Of a DNA stretch of 64,000 nt, positions 54,592-62,844 are shown piece after piece. The position numbers were made by a program, and so were the translations under genes. The DNA is from Frigidibacter mobilis. GTDB lineage: Bacteria > Pseudomonadota > Alphaproteobacteria > Rhodobacterales > Rhodobacteraceae. Position 1 is the stretch's first letter. Each line of letters starts with the position of its first letter. The stretch is from contig NZ_CP012661.1 of the NCBI RefSeq assembly GCF_001620265.1, forward strand, positions 3,578,501-3,642,500, in the 5' to 3' direction. Under the pieces are notes generated by a model that worked only from the letters and a program-made list of their open reading frames with translations, did no database searches and was not told the origin of the DNA.

Positions 54592-55455
54592 ATGTATATC
54601 GACGCCCCTCAAGGACGACTGCATATCGAACAGGCTGGTGACCAGGGGCCGCCGGTCATTCTTCTCAGCGGCGCTGGCATCGATAACGCCCAACTGAGCT
54701 GGAAGCGCCTGATGCCCGTGCTGGCCGAGCGGCACCGTGTCTTCGCGCCCGACTGGCCGAAGCAGGGCAAGACAACTGCATGGCGTGGTAAGGCCGATCA
54801 CGCGTCGATGCTGGGTTGCGTTGATGCGGTCATGGACCATTTCGGCCTGAAGCGGGCGGCGCTCGTCGGGTTGTCACAGGGCGGTGCCATCGCCCTGTCC
54901 TACGCGATCGAGCGCCCGGAGCGGGTCGACCGCCTCGTCGCCATCGCTCCGGGGGGCATCCTCCGCTTCCCCCCGGTCGTGCATCAACTGCTCTGGCTGT
55001 CGGCAAAGCTTCCGTGGCTGATCTCGGGCCTGTCGCACATGCTGCTTCGGTCCCGCTGGGGTGTCGAACGGCTGGTGCGCACCGGGCTGTTCGCCGGCCC
55101 GTCTCCCGATTTCGACGATGTCGTGGACGATATACAGGAAGAGGTGCGGAGGAGCGGCGTGCGGGCTTCCGACTGGCAGAACGCCTCGATCGGGTTCCGG
55201 CGGATGAAGGTCGACCTCATGCCCGACCTCCACCGGATCGAGTGCCCCGTGCTGTTCATCCAGGGTGACAAGGATGTCGCCGTGCCACCAAACCGCACGC
55301 GGGAGGCGGCGAGCAGGGTCAAGGATGCCGAGTTCGTCCTTTTGGAAAACCATGGGCACTGGCCGAACCGGCAATCACCCGATCGCATCGCGGCACTCGT
55401 GACAGCCTTTCTAGATGGCCGGCAAGCCCGCTTCGAAGGAAACGATCACGGCTGA
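54592..55455 (+). CDS. Alpha/beta-hydrolase fold protein (ICE cargo)
   Basis: A 287-residue alpha/beta hydrolase. Catalytic serine in GLSQGG (ALVGLSQGGAIALSYA), aspartate in QGDKDVAVPP, histidine in ENHGHWPNRQSPD; the oxyanion-side motif ILLSGAGIDNAQLSW precedes. No signal peptide. It is reversed relative to the conjugation genes and inserted between trbB and the ribbon-helix-helix gene, whose end it overlaps by 10 nt, so it is cargo. The substrate is unknown (esterase, epoxide or lactone hydrolase all possible); it might serve detoxification. Confidence 0.82.
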   Translation: MYIDAPQGRLHIEQAGDQGPPVILLSGAGIDNAQLSWKRLMPVLAERHRVFAPDWPKQGKTTAWRGKADHASMLGCVDAVMDHFGLKRAALVGLSQGGAIALSYAIERPERVDRLVAIAPGGILRFPPVVHQLLWLSAKLPWLISGLSHMLLRSRWGVERLVRTGLFAGPSPDFDDVVDDIQEEVRRSGVRASDWQNASIGFRRMKVDLMPDLHRIECPVLFIQGDKDVAVPPNRTREAASRVKDAEFVLLENHGHWPNRQSPDRIAALVTAFLDGRQARFEGNDHG

Positions 55456-55895
55456 ACCGGAATATCATCGGCCAAGGCCTCGCTGGTCGGTTCGATGTCT
55501 CGCGACAGCTCTTTCAGGAACCTGTCTCCGGTTGCCAGCCGCTTGCCGAGGGTTTGCAGGAAGCCCTCGAACCGCTCGGTCCCTTTCGTGCGGGCGACGG
55601 ATTGCGCACCCTCCGGCAATGGCGGCGTGATGGTCATCCAGAATTGGACGAACAGCGAGACCGTCTCGCCGAGCACGGCTAGATCTTCGTCGAGCGTGTC
55701 GATCTGGCGGCCGAGCTTGTCGAGGCGGCGTGACATGGCCGCCTCCAGATGCTCGCCTGAATCACCGGACAGGAAGGAAGCGACCGCCGCCTCGACAATC
55801 TTGGATTGGGCAACCTTGCGGCGCAGGGCAAGCGTCTTCACCTCGCCGAGCAGTTCGGGGGCCAGATACACATTTACGCGGGTGCGGTTTGTCAT
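55446..55895 (-). CDS. Ribbon-helix-helix (CopG-like) protein beside traG
   Basis: A 149-residue protein with an N-terminal ribbon-helix-helix (RTRVNVYLAPELLGEVKTLALRRKVAQSKIVEAAVASFLSG) and a helical C-terminal region (EAAMSRRLDKLGRQIDTLDEDLAVLGETVSLFVQFW, GTERFEGFLQTLGKRLATGDRFLKEL). Such genes regularly lie between traG and trbB of Tn4371-type elements and may be the mobilisation auxiliary or repressor of transfer genes. The start at 55895 has GAGGA at 7 nt; an earlier ATG at 55925 overlaps traG more. It overlaps neither catalytic motif of traG. Confidence 0.83.
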   Translation of the reverse strand: MTNRTRVNVYLAPELLGEVKTLALRRKVAQSKIVEAAVASFLSGDSGEHLEAAMSRRLDKLGRQIDTLDEDLAVLGETVSLFVQFWMTITPPLPEGAQSVARTKGTERFEGFLQTLGKRLATGDRFLKELSRDIEPTSEALADDIPVQP

Positions 55896-55905
55896 GGGCG
55901 TGTCC

Positions 55906-57909
55906 TCAAAGGTCGATTCCGTCATCGGGGTTCATGGAGACCTGCCGCGCCACCATCCGCATACGCTGGCGCATGGCGCGAGCCTTGGCCGCATCAACGT
56001 CCGGCTCGTCGTCCAGAAACTCGAACTCCTGTTCGGGCGGCGGCGGGACGACGACTTCCTCATGCTCGGGCAATTCCGGCTCGCGGCGGATACCGGCATT
56101 GGCGGGATCGCCCTCGGCGTCGCTGGCGATAGACGTGGCAGAACGGCTCGCCGCCGCGACGATCCGGCTCGTCCAGTCGTCGGATGATGGGTCGGCGGCG
56201 GCGGGATCGGCCATCGGATCGGGCGGAGTCAGGATACGCTCCTGAAACCGCGCGTCCTCGTAATAGCGGGCCTTGGTGGCGCGGATCGGCGGCGTGCCCG
56301 CGACCATGACAATTTCGTCGGTGGGCGGAAGCTGCATGATTTCGCCGGGCGTGAGCAGCGGCCGCGCGGTCTCCTGCCGCGACACCATCAAATGCCCCAA
56401 CCACGGCGCGAGGCGATGGCCGGCATAGTTGGTGGAATCGCGCAACTCGGTCGCGGTGCCGAGCGCGTCGCTCACCCGCTTGGCCGTGCGTTCGTCGTTC
56501 GTGGCGAAGCTGACGCGGACGTGGCAGTTGTCGAGGATCGCATTGTTCGGCCCATAGGCGCGCTCGATCTGATTGAGGCTCTGCGCGATCAGGAAGCCCT
56601 TGAGGCCGTAGCCGGCCATGAAGGCGAGCGCGGATTCAAAGAAGTCGAGCCGGCCCAAGGCGGGAAACTCGTCCAACATCAGTAGGAGGCGATGGCGCTT
56701 GCCAGAGGTGTGCAATTCCTCGGTCAGCCTGCGGCCGATCTGATTCAGAATGAGCCGGATCAAAGGTTTCGTCCGATTGATGTCGGACGGCGGGACGACA
56801 AGGTAGAGCGTGACCGGCTGGCGGCTGCCGACCAGATCGGCAATGCGCCAGTCGCAGCGCGCCGTCACCCGCGCCACCACGGGATCGCGGTAGAGGCCGA
56901 GAAACGACATGGCGGTGCTGAGCACGCCCGACCGTTCGTTCTCGGACTTGTTCAGCAGCTCGCGGGCCGATGACGCGATAACGGGATGAACGCCTGCCTC
57001 GCCGAGATGCGGCGTGTCCATCATGGCGCGCAAGGTCGCCTCAACCGGGCGGCGGGGGTCGGACAGGAAGTTGGCGACGCCCGCCAGCGTCTTGTCCTTC
57101 TCAGCATAGAGAACATGCAGGATCGCGCCGACCAGCAACGAATGGCTGGTCTTTTCCCAATGGTTGCGCTTGTCGAGACTGCCTTCGGGATCGACCAGAA
57201 TATCCGCGATATTCTGCACGTCCCTGACCTCCCATTCTCCTTGCCGGACCTCCAGCAACGGATTGTAGGCGGACGATCTGGCATTGGTCGGATCGAACAG
57301 CAGGACGCGGCCATGCTTCGTCCGAAAGCCGGCCGTCAGGGTCCAGTTCTCGCCCTTGATGTCATGGACGATGCAACTGCCCGGCCAGGTCAGCAGCGTC
57401 GGCACCACCAGGCCGACGCCCTTGCCGCTGCGGGTCGGGGCGAAGCAAAGGACATGCTCCGGGCCGTCATGCCGGAGATAGTCACGCTCGTATCTGCCGA
57501 GCACGACGCCATCGGGGCCGAGCAGACCGGCGGCGTGGATTTCCCGATCCTCAGCCCATCGCGCCGAACCGTAGGTGGCGACGTTGCGGGCTTCGCGTGC
57601 CCGGATGATCGACATGAAGATGGCGGCGGCGATGGCGACGAAGCCGCCCGACGCTGCGATGATCGCGCCCTCGACGAAGATCGCAGGCGCATAGGCGTCG
57701 AAGGAGAACCACCACCAGAAAAAGGCCGGCGGGTAATAGACCGGCCAGCCCGCCAGCTCGAACCACGGATTGCCAAGCTGGGGCTGGAAGCCGAGCCGCC
57801 ACGCCGTCCATTGCGTCGCCGCCCAGGTCGTCACCACAACGATGGTGAAGACGACAGCGATCTGACCCCAAAGGATTCGGCCTCCGCGCATTCGGGCTCC
57901 AATCGGCAA
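55906..57909 (-). CDS. traG: Type IV coupling protein TraG (VirD4 homologue)
   Basis: Coupling ATPase of 667 residues linking relaxosome to the secretion channel. Two N-terminal transmembrane segments (IAVVFTIVVVTTWAATQW, AIFVEGAIIAASGGFVAIAAAIFMS), Walker A PTRSGKG at 158–164, Walker B LLLMLDEFPALG, and the family RPLLTPGEIMQLPP motif near the C-terminus. It precedes the ribbon-helix-helix gene and overlaps it in the chosen or alternative start. The 22-bp repeat at 57989 is 80 bp upstream, suggesting a shared regulator with trb. Confidence 0.95.
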   Translation of the reverse strand: MPIGARMRGGRILWGQIAVVFTIVVVTTWAATQWTAWRLGFQPQLGNPWFELAGWPVYYPPAFFWWWFSFDAYAPAIFVEGAIIAASGGFVAIAAAIFMSIIRAREARNVATYGSARWAEDREIHAAGLLGPDGVVLGRYERDYLRHDGPEHVLCFAPTRSGKGVGLVVPTLLTWPGSCIVHDIKGENWTLTAGFRTKHGRVLLFDPTNARSSAYNPLLEVRQGEWEVRDVQNIADILVDPEGSLDKRNHWEKTSHSLLVGAILHVLYAEKDKTLAGVANFLSDPRRPVEATLRAMMDTPHLGEAGVHPVIASSARELLNKSENERSGVLSTAMSFLGLYRDPVVARVTARCDWRIADLVGSRQPVTLYLVVPPSDINRTKPLIRLILNQIGRRLTEELHTSGKRHRLLLMLDEFPALGRLDFFESALAFMAGYGLKGFLIAQSLNQIERAYGPNNAILDNCHVRVSFATNDERTAKRVSDALGTATELRDSTNYAGHRLAPWLGHLMVSRQETARPLLTPGEIMQLPPTDEIVMVAGTPPIRATKARYYEDARFQERILTPPDPMADPAAADPSSDDWTSRIVAAASRSATSIASDAEGDPANAGIRREPELPEHEEVVVPPPPEQEFEFLDDEPDVDAAKARAMRQRMRMVARQVSMNPDDGIDL

Positions 57910-57988
57910 GAGAGATGGAGCCGATCAGAGAATAAGCGTTTCACCGGGAGGCAACAGGAAAGATGATGTGGGAGGCCTGCCGGATACT

Positions 57989-58010
57989 ATCGGCGGCAAA
58001 TAGGATGGGT
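57989..58010. repeat. 22-bp repeat, copy upstream of traG
   Basis: Identical over 22 bp to 54465–54486. It contains GGCGGCAAATAGGATGGG. No further copy was found before the relaxase or recombinase genes by eye. A joint operator or promoter element for transfer genes is the simplest reading. Confidence 0.8.
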
Positions 58011-58049
58011 CGCACCGGGATCGCGAGGCCGGATAAACTGCCGGACGAG

Positions 58050-59024
58050 TCAGATGGACCGGCCTGACCGATTCATCTGGCAAGCAAGGTCGAGAAGGCT
58101 CCTGAGCGCCGGACTGCGATTGTGCGGGGACCAGATCGCGGAGAACGGGAGAGATTCCGGCTCGTCGAGGATCGGCAGGAACGTCACGCCGGACGCATGA
58201 AGAAGTGTCGTCGCCTCGCCGGCAATCGTGACGCCATAGCCCTGCGCGACCATCGAAAGCAGCGTGCCGCGCTCAACGTCGAAACGAAGAATGGACAGTT
58301 CCGGTGAGCTACTAGCAAGCCGCATGACGATGTGGTCATGCACTTGCGGCCCGGTGCCGCCCTGTCGGACGATGAACGTGTCGCCCGCCAGATCGGCCCA
58401 GGTCACGCCTGCTCCATCGGCGAGCGGATGGCGCGCGGGCAGCGCCGCCAGAAGCCGTTCGCGCCATATGGGGCGGGAATGACAATCGGGAAACTCGGGC
58501 GAGCCCGCAACGAATGTAAGATCGAGCCCGTTGGCGCGAAGCCGCATGACGCAATCGCGGGCTGTGCCTTCGGCGATTTCCACGTCAATGCCTGGATGCT
58601 GCTCCCGGTAGCGTTCGATCAGGCTGGCGAGGAAGCTGCCGGGGATCAGGGCGTGGATACCGACGCGCAGCCGGCCATGCTCTCCCCGCGCCACCATGCC
58701 GGCGGTCCTGACGGCATGGTCGAGTTGTTCGACGCCGACCGTCACCCGCTCGATGAAATGTCGGCCGGCTTCCGTCAGCCGGACGCCGCGTGCGTGACGC
58801 TCGAACAGGAGGATGCCAATGTCTTCCTCCAGAGCCTTCACGCGCGCGCTGACGCTCGACTGACTGATGCCCATGGCATTCGCCGCATGGCGGAAATTCA
58901 GATACTCGGCAACGGCCAATGTCTGAATCAAAGAAAGCAGCGGTATTCTGGTGCCTAAGAATGATTCCCGGCCCAATGAGCTCAAAGGACCAGTCCTTTG
59001 AGGATGCTGGGCTAGCCGCCGCAT
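58050..59024 (-). CDS. LysR-family transcriptional regulator (ICE cargo)
   Basis: A LysR-type regulator with the helix-turn-helix from LIQTLAVAEYLNFRHAANAMGISQSSVSARVKALEEDIGILLFERHARGVRL and a C-terminal effector domain. The open frame gives 324 residues, but the first about 30 (MRRLAQHPQRTGPLSSLG…) are outside the domain and are encoded over a perfect palindrome, so translation probably begins further in (for instance at RIPLLSLIQ or a TTG just before). It is cargo between traG and the relaxase. Its target is not obvious; the alpha/beta hydrolase is 2.6 kb away. Confidence 0.83.
   Translation of the reverse strand: MRRLAQHPQRTGPLSSLGRESFLGTRIPLLSLIQTLAVAEYLNFRHAANAMGISQSSVSARVKALEEDIGILLFERHARGVRLTEAGRHFIERVTVGVEQLDHAVRTAGMVARGEHGRLRVGIHALIPGSFLASLIERYREQHPGIDVEIAEGTARDCVMRLRANGLDLTFVAGSPEFPDCHSRPIWRERLLAALPARHPLADGAGVTWADLAGDTFIVRQGGTGPQVHDHIVMRLASSSPELSILRFDVERGTLLSMVAQGYGVTIAGEATTLLHASGVTFLPILDEPESLPFSAIWSPHNRSPALRSLLDLACQMNRSGRSI
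58981..59002. promoter_or_regulatory. Perfect 22-bp inverted repeat at the start of the LysR gene
   Basis: CTCAAAGGAC (58981–58990) and GTCCTTTGAG (58993–59002) flank a 2-bp centre. It overlaps the nominal 5' end of the LysR frame, which suggests that the true start is downstream and that this is an autoregulatory operator. It might alternatively be a remnant of a transposition boundary. Confidence 0.55.
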
Positions 59025-59027
59025 CGA

Positions 59028-59482
59028 CTAGCTATCGGTAGGGATCAAATCCGGGTTCCATACCACTTCCCAAACGTGGCCGTTCGGATCGCGAAAGTAT
59101 CCGGCATATCCGCCGTAAAACGTGTCCTCGGGATTCTTCACAATATCGGCTCCAGCATCGGCGGCCGTTTTCATAACCTCGTCCACTTCTGCCTTACTCG
59201 CGACGTTATGCCCGATTGTGAAGGAGGTCGAACTGATTGGGGACTTTGGCAGGCCAGTGTCATGGGCAACATCGTCTTGCGCCCAGATGACGAGTTTCAG
59301 CCCCCGGACAGCTCGAAAAATGCAACAGCGCCGTGCTCAAACTCTCGGCCGACGATGCCATCGGTCGGTAGGCCGAGGCCGTCACGATAGAACGCCAGAG
59401 ATTGGTCAAGATCGGCAACGCCAAGCGTCAGGACTGAAATTCGCGCTTTCACGGTAGACTCCTTGGACTCTTTGGAGTGCAA
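59028..59482 (-). pseudogene. VOC (glyoxalase/bleomycin-resistance) family protein, frameshifted
   Basis: A vicinal-oxygen-chelate protein broken by one missing base. The first frame reads KARISVLTLGVADLDQSLAFYRDGLGL…FFELSGG and then stops; about 59,300 the next frame continues LKLVIWAQDDVAHDTGLP…, DAGADIVKNPEDTFYGGYAGYFRDPNGHVWEVVWNPDLIPTDS, to a TAG at 59028. Restoring a C in the GGGGGC run rejoins the frames. The full protein would be about 140 residues with a normal beta-alpha-beta-beta-beta duplication. It is downstream of an AraC regulator on the same strand. Whether it is a true mutation or a homopolymer sequencing error cannot be told. Confidence 0.8.
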
Positions 59483-59559
59483 GGCTAAGCCTCACAGGCA
59501 GGAAATTATTGAACAAAACGGCCAACGAAGCCGTCGTAGGGATGAACGCGATAGCTGCT

Positions 59560-60327
59560 CTAGGCTTGAAGCAAACCTTGTAGCTGCCGAGGCGTTGTCC
59601 CCGTATGACGCCGGCACTCCCGAATTAGGTGTGCTTGATCGGAATATCCGGCCTCAGATGCCGCGTTCGCAACCGATACGTTTGACTGGCTCAAAAGCCG
59701 CAGAAATCGTTGGTAACGAAGAATGCGATCAAGCGTCTTTGGGCCATATCCGAATGATTCATTGAAGCTTCTCCGTAGTGTTCTTTCGCTCATGTCCAGT
59801 TTTGACATGAGCCAAGGAATAAGATGTGTATTTGAAGGCGCGCCGACCTTCACCAGATCGTATGCGGCACTCATGGTGGCGTTCGGTTTTGTTAGGTCAC
59901 TGACTTCGGATATGGCATCTGCAACAGAATGAACGAGTGATTTTATATTGCCATCCTGACGCACCCGCTTCGCCATTTGTTGAGCCCTTCTTTCCAGAAG
60001 ATCTTCGAGCAAACACCTTTGACTAGTTAATTCGGCCATCGATATACCTAGCCACCCCGCTGCTGCTGCCGGGTGAAAGCGGAATCCGATTACAACCTCG
60101 TTCGGCCCTACATGCTCTGTTTGCGCTTCCCTATCCGGGCCTGCGACGCGCAAACTCCCCCTGAACCATTGCAGGTCCACAGTGGCGTCAGGCGTGATGA
60201 TGACCGGGGGAATGCTCGCCGAAGTCATCTGATGAACCCACACAGCCGCGAACGTGTCTTTGAGACGCGCTGGCGCTGCGCGTTCAGAAAACAACCCGGT
60301 GGCTTGTGCTGGGATAGTTTCAGTCAT
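59560..60327 (-). CDS. AraC-family transcriptional regulator (ICE cargo)
   Basis: A 255-residue AraC/XylS-type regulator. The N-terminal half resembles the DUF6597 sensor domain (IPPVIITPDATVDLQWFRGSLRVAGP, VVIGFRFHPAAAAGWLG), the C-terminal half has the two helix-turn-helix motifs (MSERTLRRSFNESFGYGPKTLDRILRYQRFL; ASEAGYSDQAHLIRECRRHTGTTPRQL). It lies upstream of the broken VOC gene, probably its regulator. The patch 59.0–60.4 kb is more AT-rich than the backbone, as expected for cargo. Confidence 0.85.
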   Translation of the reverse strand: MTETIPAQATGLFSERAAPARLKDTFAAVWVHQMTSASIPPVIITPDATVDLQWFRGSLRVAGPDREAQTEHVGPNEVVIGFRFHPAAAAGWLGISMAELTSQRCLLEDLLERRAQQMAKRVRQDGNIKSLVHSVADAISEVSDLTKPNATMSAAYDLVKVGAPSNTHLIPWLMSKLDMSERTLRRSFNESFGYGPKTLDRILRYQRFLRLLSQSNVSVANAASEAGYSDQAHLIRECRRHTGTTPRQLQGLLQA

Positions 60328-60467
60328 TAGCGTTCTTGCTCACTTCCAATGCTCTGCAATCATCCACTCACAAAACACTATACGGTCAAAGCGCTGGAAA
60401 TCCTACGCATTGTGCCCGATCTCACCCACCGAAGGACAGCAGCTAACAAGACGGTTGCTCGCCTCGC

Positions 60468-62531
60468 TCATATTTCGATCCCTCGCGTTTTTCCAAGCTG
60501 CCACGACACAGAACCGCCCTGCACGACGCCCTTGACCTCGCGGCTGAGCTGGCGGTCGATGACCGGCCGCCACGGGACAAGGGTGAACTCGTGGCTCTTT
60601 TCGACCATGGCGAACTTGCCGCTCGATAGCTGCACGGTGCCGGTGAACTTCCCGCTGACGCTCGCGCCGTCCGTAGCGGCTCGGAACGGCAGGCCCTTGT
60701 TCGTGGCCATCTCCGCGCCGACGCGGGCAACCTCGCGCTCGCGCAGCGTGGCGAGAAGATTGCGCCGGTAGAACACGCGGCCTTGCTGCTGGCGCGTGGC
60801 ATCGCCTCGTTCGATATGATGCTCGCGGCGATTGTCCATTGCGTCCCGCACCTGCTGGCCGAACCCGGTCGGGGCGAGATCCGATGCTTCGGCGGATAGT
60901 AGCCGCCGGTCGAGCCACGTCGCGCCGTCCGCCCCGATCTGCTTTTCCAGATCGACGGAGGAAAGAACGCGAACGCTCGCTTGCCGGTTGCGGCCGGCAT
61001 CGTAGGCGGCGGCGCGGCTCTCCAAATCTTCGGGAACGCGCCATTGATCGGCGTCGATGCGCTCGACGATCCCGGCGCGGCGCAACGCTTCCAGCCGGCG
61101 GACATGAGCATCGACATAACTCTGATAGTCGCCGCCGGGAACGCGCCCCTCAAATTTCGCCTGCTCCAGATGGCGGCTGGGCCGATAGATGCCGTCCTCG
61201 GCGATGGCGGCAATGCCCCGGTCGGATGGGCGCTGGGCGGTGTCTGGCGGGCCGATCTCGACGACGCTGCCTATCCGCGCGCCCTCGACGCGGGCCGGGT
61301 CGATGCCGGCGACATGGTGGGTTCGGCCGTCGATCCCGTCCACCACCACGGTCAGGTTCTCGCCCATCTCGTCGGACAGATGCTTGTCCACGACGCGGCC
61401 GACGATAGGCGTCGCGGGCGGCCCATCATGGATTTGGAAGGTGAGAGGGTCGCGCTCCAGCCCATCGGCCTTCAACGCCTTGTGCATGGCGCGGATGATG
61501 TCCCCGCGCTCGCCCATCTCGCGCAAGGTCGGCTCCATATCCTTGCTCAACTCCCAAACGCCCGGCGCGGGCTCGGTCGCCAGCCCCATCTTCTCCAGCT
61601 TGGCGAGACGGCGCAGGCGCAGCGTGCGGTTGAACTGGCGCTTGTGGTCGGCCGGCTCATGGCGAATGTCGAGAAAGCGTCCATCGGCTTCCTCGGTCAT
61701 CGCCCGGTCGATGCGGGTGAAACGGTCCTGGTCGATCTCGGCCGACAGCTTGCGGGTCTGCTCGATCTCGGTGACGGGGCCAAGCTCCAGCGTGGCCAGT
61801 TCGCTCGCCCGCTCGCGAATCCCGTTGGCGAGATAGTCGCCGTTGATGACAAGGTTCTCGCCCAGCTCGTCCTTCCCCCGGACGATGACATGCATATGGG
61901 GATGGCCGGTGTTGTGGTGGTTGACGGCGACCCAATCGAGCTTGGTGCCAAGATCGCCTTCGATCCGGCTCATCAGGTCGCGGGTGTGCGCCGTCAGGTC
62001 GGTCAGGTCCGCGCCGTCCTCCGGCGAGACGATGAACCGGAACTGGTGGCGGTCGTCCTTTCCGCGATCAAGGAAGGCGTCGCCATCGGCCCGGTCTTCG
62101 GTCGTCGAATAGAGCTGGCCGCGCTCACCGTCCCGCGAGGTTCCGTCGCGCTGGATATAGCGCAGATGGGCGGTTGCCCTGCCGTTCCGGCCGGCGTTCT
62201 GGACGTATCGGGTTTTGACGACGACGCGGCGCATTCCCGACGCGCTATGCCGCCAGCCGCCTGACAGCGTGCGAGCACGAACGAAGGCCGCGCCACGTCC
62301 GCGCCGGACCCCCGGTCCTCCGGCCGCGCGAGTCCTGCTGCCGCCCGTCGCGGCGCTGCCGGATTTGGAGCTTGGCAATGATCGCGATGAGGATCGTGAC
62401 GGGCTATTGCTGTGCTGCCGCGCAAGCTTCTTGGCCTGCGTCAGAAAGCTTTTGGTCTTGCCCGCGCGCAGCGTGTCGGATCGGATGCGGCCCGGCCTTG
62501 GGCGGAAGCGGTTATCGTCGTCGGCGCTCAC
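60468..62531 (-). CDS. Relaxase (VirD2/TraI-like, MOBP type, DUF3363 C-terminus)
   Basis: DNA-nicking relaxase of 687 residues. The catalytic three-histidine motif is NHHNTGHPHMHVIV with His210, His212 and His214; a tyrosine candidate lies in VVVKTRYVQNAG or HLRYIQRDG upstream. The first 100 residues are basic and Ser/Arg-rich. The C-terminal half (from about 300) matches the DUF3363 region common in Alphaproteobacteria relaxases. It would cut oriT and pilot the strand through TraG. It begins a short distance downstream of a set of nested inverted repeats, the likely oriT. Confidence 0.92.
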   Translation of the reverse strand: MSADDDNRFRPRPGRIRSDTLRAGKTKSFLTQAKKLARQHSNSPSRSSSRSLPSSKSGSAATGGSRTRAAGGPGVRRGRGAAFVRARTLSGGWRHSASGMRRVVVKTRYVQNAGRNGRATAHLRYIQRDGTSRDGERGQLYSTTEDRADGDAFLDRGKDDRHQFRFIVSPEDGADLTDLTAHTRDLMSRIEGDLGTKLDWVAVNHHNTGHPHMHVIVRGKDELGENLVINGDYLANGIRERASELATLELGPVTEIEQTRKLSAEIDQDRFTRIDRAMTEEADGRFLDIRHEPADHKRQFNRTLRLRRLAKLEKMGLATEPAPGVWELSKDMEPTLREMGERGDIIRAMHKALKADGLERDPLTFQIHDGPPATPIVGRVVDKHLSDEMGENLTVVVDGIDGRTHHVAGIDPARVEGARIGSVVEIGPPDTAQRPSDRGIAAIAEDGIYRPSRHLEQAKFEGRVPGGDYQSYVDAHVRRLEALRRAGIVERIDADQWRVPEDLESRAAAYDAGRNRQASVRVLSSVDLEKQIGADGATWLDRRLLSAEASDLAPTGFGQQVRDAMDNRREHHIERGDATRQQQGRVFYRRNLLATLREREVARVGAEMATNKGLPFRAATDGASVSGKFTGTVQLSSGKFAMVEKSHEFTLVPWRPVIDRQLSREVKGVVQGGSVSWQLGKTRGIEI

Positions 62532-62844
62532 GAGCGCGCACCGGGCGAAAATCGTGAGGAAATACCAGATTCCGGCCTGTAGTGCCGGTCAAAACCCAGC
62601 AAAGCCAAGGCTTTGCGCCAAATCCCGGCACTACGGGTCCAAAACCGTGGTGCTGGTCGCGGCTCCCCTAAACAGTGTGCAGACAACGATAATTTCAGAA
62701 ACCGGCCCGACATGGTGCCGGTTTCCTTTATCTTGCCCTCCGCTTTCTCTGCCCTTTCCGCCCCTCCTGCCGAAAATTCAGCCAAGCGCAAACCCGCCTG
62801 ACTGGACACTGGAATGAGCCTCGCCGAGCTTGGGAACGCGATCC
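62532..62844. other. 313-bp non-coding region upstream of the relaxase (candidate oriT region)
   Basis: No gene. It contains nested inverted repeats at 62579–62634 and, further right, a GAAACCGGCCCGACATGGTGCCGGTTTC-type hairpin around 62699–62727 (arms AACCGGC and GCCGGTT). Position between the lytic transglycosylase stop and the relaxase start, rich in symmetrical elements, is typical of an origin of transfer. Confidence 0.6.
62579..62634. promoter_or_regulatory. Nested inverted repeats, candidate oriT
   Basis: Outer arms GTAGTGCCGG (62579–62588) and CCGGCACTAC (62625–62634), inner arms GCAAAGCC (62599–62606) and GGCTTTGC (62609–62616). The left outer arm is preceded by CCGGCCTG, which resembles the YCTG|Y nick sites of MOBP relaxases. 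The hairpins lack a T-run, so a terminator is less likely. Nick position is a guess. Confidence 0.5.

Noticed and set aside
60443..61213. A 256-codon frame overlapping the relaxase 3' half
   Set aside because: Same strand, other frame, low-complexity translation; the relaxase frame is homologous throughout.
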